Assembly (NCBI GenBank): GCA_902788035.1
Contig: CADAIL010000027.1
Span: forward strand, 1 to 37,680
Direction of reading: 5' to 3'
Source of the DNA: an uncultured Lachnospiraceae bacterium
Lineage (GTDB): Bacteria; Bacillota; Clostridia; Lachnospirales; Lachnospiraceae
Length of the DNA stretch: 37,680 nt
Shown piece after piece: positions 8,094 to 16,076 of this stretch (position 1 is its first letter; each line of letters begins with the position of its first letter). The position numbers were made by a program, and so were the translations under genes. Under the pieces are notes generated by a model that did not search any database, was not told the DNA's origin, and saw only the letters and a program-made list of their open reading frames with translations.

Positions 8094-10004
8094 ATGGAGA
8101 GATTTTTCGGATTTGACCTTGGCGACGCCGAGAGCGCCGTTACCAGGCTTAAAAATGATTCGTCCGCTGTCCCTGAGGTGCTCTCTGTCAGGGACGCCAA
8201 GAGCTTTATCACAGCTTACGCCCGGCTGGTCAATCAGGACATTCTGATAGGGGAGAGCGCCTGCTATACGGCGGAGGCGATCGAGCGCAAGATCCGCTTC
8301 AAGAGCCGTTTCCTTGTTGACCGGGACTGCGAGCGGGACATAAAGAGCTTTGCAGCCGGCGTTCTGGGAGAGCTGATAAGAAACGGAGACTACATTCAGG
8401 GCGAGGACTGCAGTATGTATATCGGATGCCCTGCCGGCTGGGACGCGCAGACGAGAGAGCGCTACCGCTACATTTTTGAGCAGATTAGCTACCCGCCGGT
8501 AAAGATTATTTCCGAATCGAGGGCTGCTCTTGTTTCCGCCTGTCAGTCCAAGCACCTGCAGGTCGGCTATGATATACTGAGCCATCCGGTCCTGGTCGTG
8601 GATATCGGTTCCTCGACGACGGACTTCGCATATATATCCGGCGGAAAGGAAGCTCCGCTTCATACGGCGGGTGAAGTTTTTCTTGGCGGCGGAATCATGG
8701 ATGAGCTGCTCCTCGACTGTTCTTTAGAGGAGTCGAAGGACGGAAAACGGCTCCGCGAAGTATTTGCGGAGAGTCCGTCGTGGCGGAGCTACTGTGAATT
8801 TGCAGCCCGAAGACTCAAGGAGAAGTATTTCTCGGACGAGGGTTACTGGAAAGACAATCCCTGCATGAAGACTGTCCAGGTCTATTACGACAAGCCGCTG
8901 AAGCTTGTCCTCAAAATGGATGCCTCCGTGGCTGACCGGATCCTGCACAAAAAGACGGACAGGCTGGGAGGAAAGTCTTTCAAGGAGGTCTTCATCGAGA
9001 GCCTTCACGAGACGAGGAGACATATTAACGGCGAGATGCCGGACCTCATTTTCATGACGGGCGGTGTTTCCAAGCTCGCGGAGATCAGGGACTGGTGCCG
9101 GGAGGTCTACCCGGAGGCGGTCATCATAACGGAGATCCAGCCGGAATTCTCTGTTGCCAAAGGGCTTGCGCTTAGCGGCAGGATCGACGAGGAGCTGAGA
9201 CTCTTCCGCAAGGAACTGCAGGATCTGATTGATTCCTCAGTGATCGAGCGGATCGTGTCCGAGAACGTCGACGGTCTCTATATGCGGGCAGTCGATTCCA
9301 TGACAGGCCCCATACTTAAAAAGGTAATGCTGCCGGTGATCCACCGCTGGAGGGACGGAAAAATCAAGCGGCTGAGCGACATCGACGGTGAGCTTCAGAA
9401 GGATATTGAGGCTTTTCTGCATACAGATGAGGCAAAGCAGCTGCTTGTAGAACCGGTTCAGCAGTGGCTTCGGCCGGTTGCCTATGAGGTCGAGGAGCAC
9501 ACTGTCCCGATCTGCGTGAATCATAATGTCCCCTATAAAGCTCTGAGTCTTTCATCCTATCTGGCTCTGTCGGATATTGATATACATCTTGACACCAAGA
9601 ATGTGTTCAACGTGGAGGAGATGACTCTGCTCATAGACACAATAGTTGCCCTCATCATTGGTCTTCTGTGCGGCGGCAGCGGCGTAGCTCTTATCGCCGA
9701 GGGCTTTGTCGGCATTATCGCGGGCTTTGTCATCACGGTCCTTGTACTCATTCTGGGAAAGAACCGGATGCAGAAAGCAATCATGGACCTGGACATTCCG
9801 CGCCCGATCCGAAAGCTTGTCCCGAAGAGCTACTTCGAGGATCATCTTGACCAGCTGAAGGATGAGATCCGCGCAAGTTTCTATGAGAGCTTTGAGAAGG
9901 AGAAGAATGAGGAGATCTCCGAGCGTCTTGTGCGCGAGATTTCTGACCAGATCGAAGAGTGCCTGACCAATATGGCAAGAGTTGTCGAGATACCGCTGGG
10001 CTGA
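8094..10004 (+). CDS. Hsp70 family protein with C-terminal membrane hairpin
   Basis: Residues 1-380 show the actin/Hsp70 ATPase fold: phosphate-1 motif FFGFDLGDAES near residue 4, phosphate-2 motif VVDIGSSTTDFAY near 170, and adenosine motif FMTGGVSKLAEI near 320. The usual DnaK substrate-binding domain is absent. Instead a helical region is followed by two closely spaced hydrophobic helices (about 512-556) and a charged helical tail to residue 636, so the protein is probably membrane-anchored with its ATPase in the cytosol. GGGAGGAATGTGAG precedes the ATG. The upstream neighbour has a GrpE-like tail, which supports a dedicated chaperone pair. The client is unknown. The fold call is secure; function is inferred. 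Confidence 0.85.
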   Translation: MERFFGFDLGDAESAVTRLKNDSSAVPEVLSVRDAKSFITAYARLVNQDILIGESACYTAEAIERKIRFKSRFLVDRDCERDIKSFAAGVLGELIRNGDYIQGEDCSMYIGCPAGWDAQTRERYRYIFEQISYPPVKIISESRAALVSACQSKHLQVGYDILSHPVLVVDIGSSTTDFAYISGGKEAPLHTAGEVFLGGGIMDELLLDCSLEESKDGKRLREVFAESPSWRSYCEFAARRLKEKYFSDEGYWKDNPCMKTVQVYYDKPLKLVLKMDASVADRILHKKTDRLGGKSFKEVFIESLHETRRHINGEMPDLIFMTGGVSKLAEIRDWCREVYPEAVIITEIQPEFSVAKGLALSGRIDEELRLFRKELQDLIDSSVIERIVSENVDGLYMRAVDSMTGPILKKVMLPVIHRWRDGKIKRLSDIDGELQKDIEAFLHTDEAKQLLVEPVQQWLRPVAYEVEEHTVPICVNHNVPYKALSLSSYLALSDIDIHLDTKNVFNVEEMTLLIDTIVALIIGLLCGGSGVALIAEGFVGIIAGFVITVLVLILGKNRMQKAIMDLDIPRPIRKLVPKSYFEDHLDQLKDEIRASFYESFEKEKNEEISERLVREISDQIEECLTNMARVVEIPLG

Positions 10005-10278
10005 CGCTGAACCGGCCCGGATCCCGCATTGCTTCACCTTTTGCAAATGTCGACCGCATAAACTGTAAGTATTTACAATTGTTAAACATTTATAAGATTA
10101 TTAAGATTACTATATACAAATTAGTGGTTTTGTACGATAATATAACTCAGTATGGGGATACTCCCGCCCAAATAGCAGTAGAGCCTGGATCAGTCTGTAC
10201 GGCGGGGGGACAGTTGTGAAAACAGACGTTTATCGGAAGAACAGTGATACCGGTCACTAAGGGGAATCGGGGGCTTAT
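10005..10278 (+). promoter_or_regulatory. intergenic leader of the hybrid kinase gene with possible promoter
   Basis: The stretch is AT-rich around 10070-10145. A weak promoter can be drawn with TATACA (10113-10118), a 17-base spacer and GATAAT (10136-10141). Downstream, AGTGA pairs with TCACT near 10241-10257, just ahead of the G-rich ribosome site. The 12-mer TTTGCAAATGTC lies at 10040-10051. I compared it with the common riboswitch classes and saw no match. Confidence 0.3.
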
Positions 10279-11886
10279 ATGGGCAGACTTGAAGAGGAGA
10301 TTATCGATTCCATTTTATCCAGATATTTGCTGATATATTCGGTGGATCTGGAAAATGACTATATGGAAGTCGTGTACGAGACAGAGAAATACGGCACATT
10401 CGGCATGGAACGGTCCGGCAGGTATTCTGAGCTCAACAGCAAGTATAGTCAGGAGCGTGTCGACCTGGAATTCTCCAAGTGGAGAGAAGACGTCGGCAGT
10501 ATCGATAATCTGAAAAAAGAGCTGACAGACAAGGACTATTTTGATTTGGCATTTCCCGTAAATTACGGAAAGTGGCGCAGTGTTGAATATAGAGTCGTAG
10601 CCAGAAGACGGGAGATTCCGACGAAAGTCATCATGTGTTATAAAAAAGTTGATGATGATCGGGCGGAAGTATTTCTGATGCGTCAGGAGCGGGAGCACAA
10701 CCGCAGTCTGCTTGAGGACATGTTGAATAAGGAGCGGGAAGCCGGCGTGCGCCGTATGGTCTTTCTTGCAAATATGTCCCAGGAACTCCGCGTCACCATG
10801 AACAGCGTGGTCGGAGACGCGGCTATGGCTCTGCAGAGCGAAGAAGATGAGCTCGTCAGAACAAATCTTGAACGTATTCTGAAGAACAGTACACAGATGC
10901 AGCGGCTTATCACCAACACTCTGGATCTCGTCCGGATCGAGACCGGCCGTGTGCGCATAGATGCCACGCCGAATGATTTGAAGACCGTCATAAGAGATCT
11001 GCAGGAGATCATTGAGCCGATGGCAGAGGCAAAAAATCAGAGCTTCTCTGTCGAGATGGGGCATCTTACCCACTCTAAGGTCATCTGCGACAGAGGTAAT
11101 CTGTCAATTGTGCTTCTGAACCTCTTAAGAAACGCCGTGAAATTTACCCCGGAGGGCGGTGCGCTCAGGCTCGCTGTCCGGCACAAAAAAAGTCACGAGC
11201 CGGATTCACTCTCATATGAATTCCTGGTGGAAGACAACGGCATCGGTATCGGTGAGGAATTCCAGAAGAAGCTGTTCGAGCCATTTGCAAGGGAATATGT
11301 AAACGAATATGAGGGAGCCGGTCTGGGCCTTCGGATCGCGTACAGGCTGACCCAGCTCATGGGCGGAACGATTACCGTACACAGCACGCGCGGCGTTGGC
11401 AGCTCGTTTACAGTCATACTCGATCTTAAGCTGCAGGATCCGGTAGAACTGTTCCCCAAGAGGGCAGAAGATGAGAAGGTACCGATTGAGCAGCTTATGG
11501 CGGGCAAGCGGTTCCTGGTCGTCGAGGACAGTATGATCAATACCGCAATCATGACAAAGTTCATGAATCATCTGGGCGCGGATGTCGAGCATGCCGAGGA
11601 CGGCATGCGGGCTATTGCGATGGTGCGAAAGAACCCGGCAGATTATTATGACGGTATTATCATGGACATCCAGATGCCGGTGATGAACGGGTATGAGGCG
11701 ACAGAAACCATTCGTATGATGGATGGCGGCGCTTCTTCGCGCAGCTCAGTACCGATTATCGGCGTGAGCGCGAACGCCTACGAGGTCGACCGCGAGAAGG
11801 CGCTCGCCGCCGGAATGGACGCGTACCTCTCAAAGCCGGTCGATATTGAAGAACTGATGTCAGTATTGTCTCAGGTAATGCACTGA
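10279..11886 (+). CDS. hybrid sensor kinase-receiver lacking the phosphoacceptor histidine
   Basis: The 535-residue cytosolic protein has a PAS-like N-terminal region (about 1-135), a HisKA-type dimerisation segment (about 155-220), a HATPase_c domain (about 265-385) with N-box NLLRNAVKF, G1 DNGIGIG and G2 GAGLGL, and a receiver domain (about 410-535) with the ED pair, phosphoacceptor Asp463 in MDIQMPVMNG and Lys in LSKPVD. The H-box reads FLANMSQELRVTM. Gln168 (codon CAG at 10780) stands where the family has the phosphorylated His, and the following TP is VT. The kinase half therefore should not autophosphorylate in the ordinary way, while the receiver looks intact. No transmembrane segment is seen. 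A terminator follows the gene. Confidence 0.88.
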   Translation: MGRLEEEIIDSILSRYLLIYSVDLENDYMEVVYETEKYGTFGMERSGRYSELNSKYSQERVDLEFSKWREDVGSIDNLKKELTDKDYFDLAFPVNYGKWRSVEYRVVARRREIPTKVIMCYKKVDDDRAEVFLMRQEREHNRSLLEDMLNKEREAGVRRMVFLANMSQELRVTMNSVVGDAAMALQSEEDELVRTNLERILKNSTQMQRLITNTLDLVRIETGRVRIDATPNDLKTVIRDLQEIIEPMAEAKNQSFSVEMGHLTHSKVICDRGNLSIVLLNLLRNAVKFTPEGGALRLAVRHKKSHEPDSLSYEFLVEDNGIGIGEEFQKKLFEPFAREYVNEYEGAGLGLRIAYRLTQLMGGTITVHSTRGVGSSFTVILDLKLQDPVELFPKRAEDEKVPIEQLMAGKRFLVVEDSMINTAIMTKFMNHLGADVEHAEDGMRAIAMVRKNPADYYDGIIMDIQMPVMNGYEATETIRMMDGGASSRSSVPIIGVSANAYEVDREKALAAGMDAYLSKPVDIEELMSVLSQVMH

Positions 11887-11895
11887 TTAGATTTA

Positions 11896-11923
11896 CGGGG
11901 CTGTGCGGACAGCCCCGTTTTTT
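11896..11923 (+). terminator. rho-independent terminator after the hybrid kinase gene
   Basis: CGGGGCTGT and ACAGCCCCG form a perfect stem with a tight GCGG loop, followed by six T. It ends the kinase transcript 10 bases after the stop codon. Confidence 0.9.
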
Positions 11924-11991
11924 AGATAACAAACCGATAGCTCCGCCTGATTTTGCGGGCAGAATAGACAATTTTGTGTTGAGGGAGATAA

Positions 11992-13836
11992 TTGAACAAA
12001 ATTGTGATGAACAGAAAGAAACTGACAGTTATCGTTTTGGCCGCGGCCACAGCGGTCTTCCTTTTTTCAGGCTTCCTTGTTCCGGTCGGTATTGTGGCAG
12101 AGCCGACGGCAACTCTTTATGAGTACGAGGCGCTGGCTGAAAATGATTTTAAAGTCGAGACAAGGACGCTCTTCGGTGTGCGGAAAGAGGTTTCGGAGTT
12201 CTCGATGTCTACAATTGACGCAGAAAACATTGAGAAACCGGGTGCAGCAGGAGCAGACTCTGGTGTTGCTGAGCTCACGGACTCGAAAGAAGCAGCAGAC
12301 TCGGGTAAAGCAGAGTCGACGGATCCGAAAGACGCAGCCGCCCCTGCAACCGTCACGGAATACACATTTTCCAGCGGAAAATGGACAACGAGCCTCAGCG
12401 TTCCGTACGTGAGTGCAGAGAAAATCATCTCCGAGTATGACGGTAAGCTGTATCAGAGCGACATAATTGACCCTGAGCGGGTCACAACTCATCTTATTTA
12501 TGAGGATGGGAGAGAAAAAGAGATTCCGGAGGAGATACAAAAGATCCCGGAGGAAGGGATATTCGAGAAAGTAACGCTGCCGGTCACGACCGCATGCGGA
12601 GACACGAATCTGACAATCGACCCGGTACGGGCCGTGGGAGCAAGCCTCGTGCAGGACGGTCCGTTTTACGAGACCACGCTGCCGTCGGCGGAAAATCTTA
12701 CCTGTGTGATCAGGTACGAGGACGGTCACGAGAAGGAGACAAAGGTCTTCACCGTCAGGGATCCGGAGCCTTTGCGGGAAGATACGGAGGTGACCGCGGA
12801 TACATTTGCAGGAGAAGCCACAGCGAAGATAACGATCGAGCCTGTCACGGGCGCAATCGCGGACACAGACCCCGGTCTTCTGTTTCAGGAGGATATGCTG
12901 AATGTGACGGGTATCCGCCTGCAGTATAAAGATGGACATGAGGAACATGCGGAGATGGACGAAGTCCGACTTGAACCGGAAGCCTATCTGCCGCTCGTCT
13001 ACGGGGATACAGAGATATCGTTCGACTATCGGGGAGGAAATTATGCCTTCACGGTGAGGGCCGCCAGGGATACGGAGATCCACAAGGCCATGAAGGACTA
13101 TGCGGGTGAGATCGAGACCGCAAAATACCTGCACCTCACAGATACGATCATGGTGACTATCAATGAGTATGAGACGGATGAATACTATTATCTGCTGACC
13201 CATATTATCATCGATGACCCGTCGCAGATACACGCCGGTCTTTCAAATGACGATTACGGCGGATCCAGGGAAACCCCGACAAGCGCCGCGGAGCGGCTTG
13301 GCTGGGTCGTGGGCATTAACGGAAGTAATTTCAGCTACGTCACGAACACTCCGACGATGGCGGATATTTCGATCAAGAACAGCCAGGTCATGCCGGACAG
13401 TAAAATGACGGCTAACGGCATGGAGATCTGTCTCACGAACAGCGGGAACCTGTTCTCACCGCAGCAGGGGATGACTGCTTCGGAGCTTCTCGCGATGGGA
13501 GTCACGGACACGTGGTGCTGCGGAGATACACTGCTCATCTCCAACGGTCAGGCAGTGAATGTGGGCATTCAGAGCGAGCAGTACAGGTACCCGAGAACCG
13601 CTATAGGAATGGTCAGACCTTGTGAATATTATATTATCACCGCCGGAAACGGAGGTTATAATAAAGGTATGACATACGATGAGATCCGCGACACTCTTAT
13701 GTCCCGGGACTGCGGTTTTGGCAAATGTCTGGACGGCGGAGGCAGCAGCTCGCTGGTCTTCGAAAAGCAGCTTCTCAATAAACCGGCAGCAGGTTCCGAG
13801 AGGCCTGTTACTGATTTTTTATATTTTACTGAATGA
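11992..13836 (+). CDS. membrane-anchored or exported protein with C-terminal phosphodiester glycosidase (NAGPA) domain
   Basis: The TTG at 11992 is chosen because GGGAG ends four bases upstream. The 614-residue product starts with a basic stretch and one hydrophobic helix (about 10-32), a signal anchor or uncleaved signal. A Ser/Ala/Asp-rich linker with short repeats (TDSKEAADSGKAE type, about 85-118) follows, then beta-rich repeats (about 120-370, each with the pattern YEDGxEKE). The C-terminal third (about 430-614) matches the phosphodiester glycosidase/NAGPA (DUF2233) family, with GINGSNF, RTAIGM and the diagnostic LDGGGSSSLV. Members hydrolyse glycan phosphodiesters such as GlcNAc-1-phosphate capping groups; the bacterial substrate here is probably a cell-surface glycan (inference). 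Its stop overlaps the next frame, so the two genes are coupled. Confidence 0.85.
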   Translation: MNKIVMNRKKLTVIVLAAATAVFLFSGFLVPVGIVAEPTATLYEYEALAENDFKVETRTLFGVRKEVSEFSMSTIDAENIEKPGAAGADSGVAELTDSKEAADSGKAESTDPKDAAAPATVTEYTFSSGKWTTSLSVPYVSAEKIISEYDGKLYQSDIIDPERVTTHLIYEDGREKEIPEEIQKIPEEGIFEKVTLPVTTACGDTNLTIDPVRAVGASLVQDGPFYETTLPSAENLTCVIRYEDGHEKETKVFTVRDPEPLREDTEVTADTFAGEATAKITIEPVTGAIADTDPGLLFQEDMLNVTGIRLQYKDGHEEHAEMDEVRLEPEAYLPLVYGDTEISFDYRGGNYAFTVRAARDTEIHKAMKDYAGEIETAKYLHLTDTIMVTINEYETDEYYYLLTHIIIDDPSQIHAGLSNDDYGGSRETPTSAAERLGWVVGINGSNFSYVTNTPTMADISIKNSQVMPDSKMTANGMEICLTNSGNLFSPQQGMTASELLAMGVTDTWCCGDTLLISNGQAVNVGIQSEQYRYPRTAIGMVRPCEYYIITAGNGGYNKGMTYDEIRDTLMSRDCGFGKCLDGGGSSSLVFEKQLLNKPAAGSERPVTDFLYFTE

Positions 13837-13844
13837 GGAAAGAT

Positions 13845-15863
13845 ATGCTGGAACAGGGAATACGCCTGGCGGACCGCTATGCGGTCCGTGACAGAATTTC
13901 ATATGGGGGCGAAACGGTCAGCCGCGCGTACGACGTGAAGACCGAGCGGTTCGTTCTTGTGCGGACAGTCGCGGATGTCAGAGACAGTGAGCTGCTCCTC
14001 CGTGTCAAAGCCCTCTCCACTGTGGAAGGCAGTCATCTTCAGACGGTCCTTGATGCTGCTGTATATGACGGCACCCTCTACGCGATCTGTGATGATGTAA
14101 AGGGGGCTTCGCTTAGAAGCGCGTTTCTCATGCATGGCCAGTATGGGGAGAAGGAAGTCCTCAGGTGGGCCCGGGGAACCGCGAAAGCGCTTTCGACCCT
14201 GCACGGCCGCAGGTATCCGATCGCTCACGGACGGGTGGACATGACCCATATTCTGATCGATCCGGAAAAGAGCAGCGCGAAGCTGGTAAACTACGATATT
14301 CAGGAAGCTGTCAGACTGCAGGATGCATCCAGATCGGAGGAGGCATCATGGCAGCAGAGTAAGAAGTTTTATCAAAGGCGCAGGGAGACCTTTGTGTCTG
14401 ATGACAACGCGGATGCATTTGCACGAGATATCCGCGCATTCGGTGAGGTCATGTACGAGCTTCTCACCGGAAAAAAGCCCGCATCTCCCCATGAGCCTCT
14501 TGCGGAGTGCCTGCCGGAGATGTCGGAGCCATTTGCAAATGTCATAGAAAACTGTCTCGCGGATGACGCCCGTCGATACAGAAACGGACTTGAACTCATG
14601 GACGCGCTGCGCCATCTCTACCGTGAGGATTCCCAGTACAAGAGGTACAGACTGGAATCTCACAAGCGAATGATGGCAGGCCTTGCCTGCATCGCGGCAG
14701 GCGCGGTCCTTGTCGGAGCCGGATTCTTTGTCCGCAGCCACGGGAAATATGAAAGATACACAAAACTGGTGGAGAGTGTAAGGACCTCGGAGGGCTCAAA
14801 CGAGCCGGAAAAAAACATGGCTCTAATTGAGGAAGCAAAGGAACTCCTGCCGGGAAAACTGTATGCTTATGTGCTCGAGATGCAGAATCTGTATGAGCAG
14901 GGTGAGTATCAGGCTGTGGTCGATTGTGGAAAAGCCGTGAAGAGAAACAGGCAGATCGAGGCGAGTGCGGAGAACGCAGACCTTCGAAGCGAGATGTTCT
15001 TCACCTGGGGAGAGGCTGAGTTCGAGCTGGGTGATTACAAGGAGGCGGAAAAAGCTTTCTCGGACGCAGTCTACTATATGCACGAAGATAATGAAAATCT
15101 ATATGCGAGAGCCCTCAGGGACGAGGCGGTAAGTCTCATCAGGGACGGCAGACAGGAGGAGGCAGAGCCTCTTCTGGATGAACTCACAAAACTTCTGGCA
15201 GGGCAGTCTGTCCTCTCATATGTGAACGCGGAGACGGCCTACATGGAGGGTGAGTATGAGAAGGCTATGCCGCTGTACGGGGAGGCTGCAGAGGTAGGAG
15301 ATCCGGATATGACAAGAAGGTCTGTCCTCATGATCTCGAAACTCTACGGAATTTCCGGGGAGACGGAGAAGCGGATCAGTTTCCTGACGGAGCGGGTCGG
15401 ATCCGCGGAAGGAAGATTCTATCTCACGCTGATCTCGGAACTTGCGGATGTCTGGACCGAGAGGGCGGAGGCAGAAAAAAATGTGACAAAGAAGGCTGCC
15501 TATCTGAAAAATGCCTACGAGCAGTACATGACGCTTAAGAAAGAGGGCAGCGCGTCAGCCCACACGCTGGACCGGCTGGCCTATATATCCGAGACTCTCG
15601 GCGATTACAGCGCTGCATCCGATTTTATTTCGGAGCTTACGAAGAATTACCCGGATGATTACCGCGGATTTAAAAGAAAGGCATTTCTCGAGGCAGCAAT
15701 TGAGGAAGAGCGGCAGGAGAGTGAGCGCACCTACGACGAGTTCCGGGATGCCTATAATCGTGCATATGCCCTCTTCTCCTCCAGCGGCAACCTGGCGGAT
15801 GACGAGATGCTGAAACTCCGGGAGCTTCACGAGAAACTGAGAAAGGGCGGTTGGTTCGGATAA
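13845..15863 (+). CDS. Ser/Thr pseudokinase with transmembrane helix and TPR-like repeats
   Basis: Two in-frame ATGs exist: 13833, which overlaps the previous stop as ATGA, and 13845. I prefer 13845 because GAGGAAAG lies just ahead. Residues 1-265 follow the bacterial Ser/Thr kinase fold, but the catalytic motifs are gone. The HRD loop reads H128-G-R-V-D-M-T-H-I-L, the DFG motif reads NYD, the glycine-rich loop reads SYGGE, and the beta3 Lys position appears to be Arg (LVRTV). One transmembrane helix is at about 277-299. The remainder (about 300-672) is helical with TPR-like spacing (motifs such as AEFELGDYKEAEKAFSDA and AYMEGEYEKAMPLYGEA), likely extracytoplasmic. It is probably a scaffold or sensor rather than an active kinase. 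Confidence 0.8.
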   Translation: MLEQGIRLADRYAVRDRISYGGETVSRAYDVKTERFVLVRTVADVRDSELLLRVKALSTVEGSHLQTVLDAAVYDGTLYAICDDVKGASLRSAFLMHGQYGEKEVLRWARGTAKALSTLHGRRYPIAHGRVDMTHILIDPEKSSAKLVNYDIQEAVRLQDASRSEEASWQQSKKFYQRRRETFVSDDNADAFARDIRAFGEVMYELLTGKKPASPHEPLAECLPEMSEPFANVIENCLADDARRYRNGLELMDALRHLYREDSQYKRYRLESHKRMMAGLACIAAGAVLVGAGFFVRSHGKYERYTKLVESVRTSEGSNEPEKNMALIEEAKELLPGKLYAYVLEMQNLYEQGEYQAVVDCGKAVKRNRQIEASAENADLRSEMFFTWGEAEFELGDYKEAEKAFSDAVYYMHEDNENLYARALRDEAVSLIRDGRQEEAEPLLDELTKLLAGQSVLSYVNAETAYMEGEYEKAMPLYGEAAEVGDPDMTRRSVLMISKLYGISGETEKRISFLTERVGSAEGRFYLTLISELADVWTERAEAEKNVTKKAAYLKNAYEQYMTLKKEGSASAHTLDRLAYISETLGDYSAASDFISELTKNYPDDYRGFKRKAFLEAAIEEERQESERTYDEFRDAYNRAYALFSSSGNLADDEMLKLRELHEKLRKGGWFG

Positions 15864-15906
15864 ATAAGCTTTGCGGGAAACTGCGTAAAGGCGGATGCTC
15901 GGATAA
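15834..15906 (+). repeat. direct duplication of the 3' end of the pseudokinase gene
   Basis: The last 30 bases of the gene (15834-15863, coding KLRKGGWFG-stop) recur in altered form at 15878-15906 (AAACTGCGTAAAGGCGGATG, then CTCGGATAA), 14 bases after the stop codon. The second copy sits just ahead of the ribosome site of the next small gene. Confidence 0.6.
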
Positions 15907-15921
15907 AAGGAGGAGATGATT

Positions 15922-16059
15922 ATGATTGTCGGAGGAATTGTCCTGATCGTCGTCGGCATCGGACTTGCCGTCGGCGGAGCTGTGATCCTGGTAGCGGAAG
16001 CTTTTCTCATGCAGAAGCGTGAGAAGCAGATCATTGATAAAATGAATGAGAAATACTGA
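15922..16059 (+). CDS. small single-pass membrane protein (45 residues)
   Basis: The frame begins at ATG 15922, eight bases after AGGAGG (15908-15913), a very good ribosome site; an in-frame ATG at 15916 is too close to it. The product starts MIVGGIVLIVVGIGLAVGG, continues as one Gly/Val-rich hydrophobic helix to about residue 28, and ends in a basic, amphipathic tail (QKREKQIIDKMNEKY). It lies between the pseudokinase gene and coaBC, 17 bases ahead of the latter. I do not recognise the family. The strong ribosome site and clean one-helix design argue that it is real. Confidence 0.65.
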   Translation: MIVGGIVLIVVGIGLAVGGAVILVAEAFLMQKREKQIIDKMNEKY

Positions 16060-16076
16060 TAAGCGGGGAAATGACT

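Noticed and set aside
10005..10278. Riboswitch ahead of the hybrid kinase gene
   Set aside because: Compared by eye with purine, c-di-GMP, TPP and cobalamin types; conserved cores are absent.
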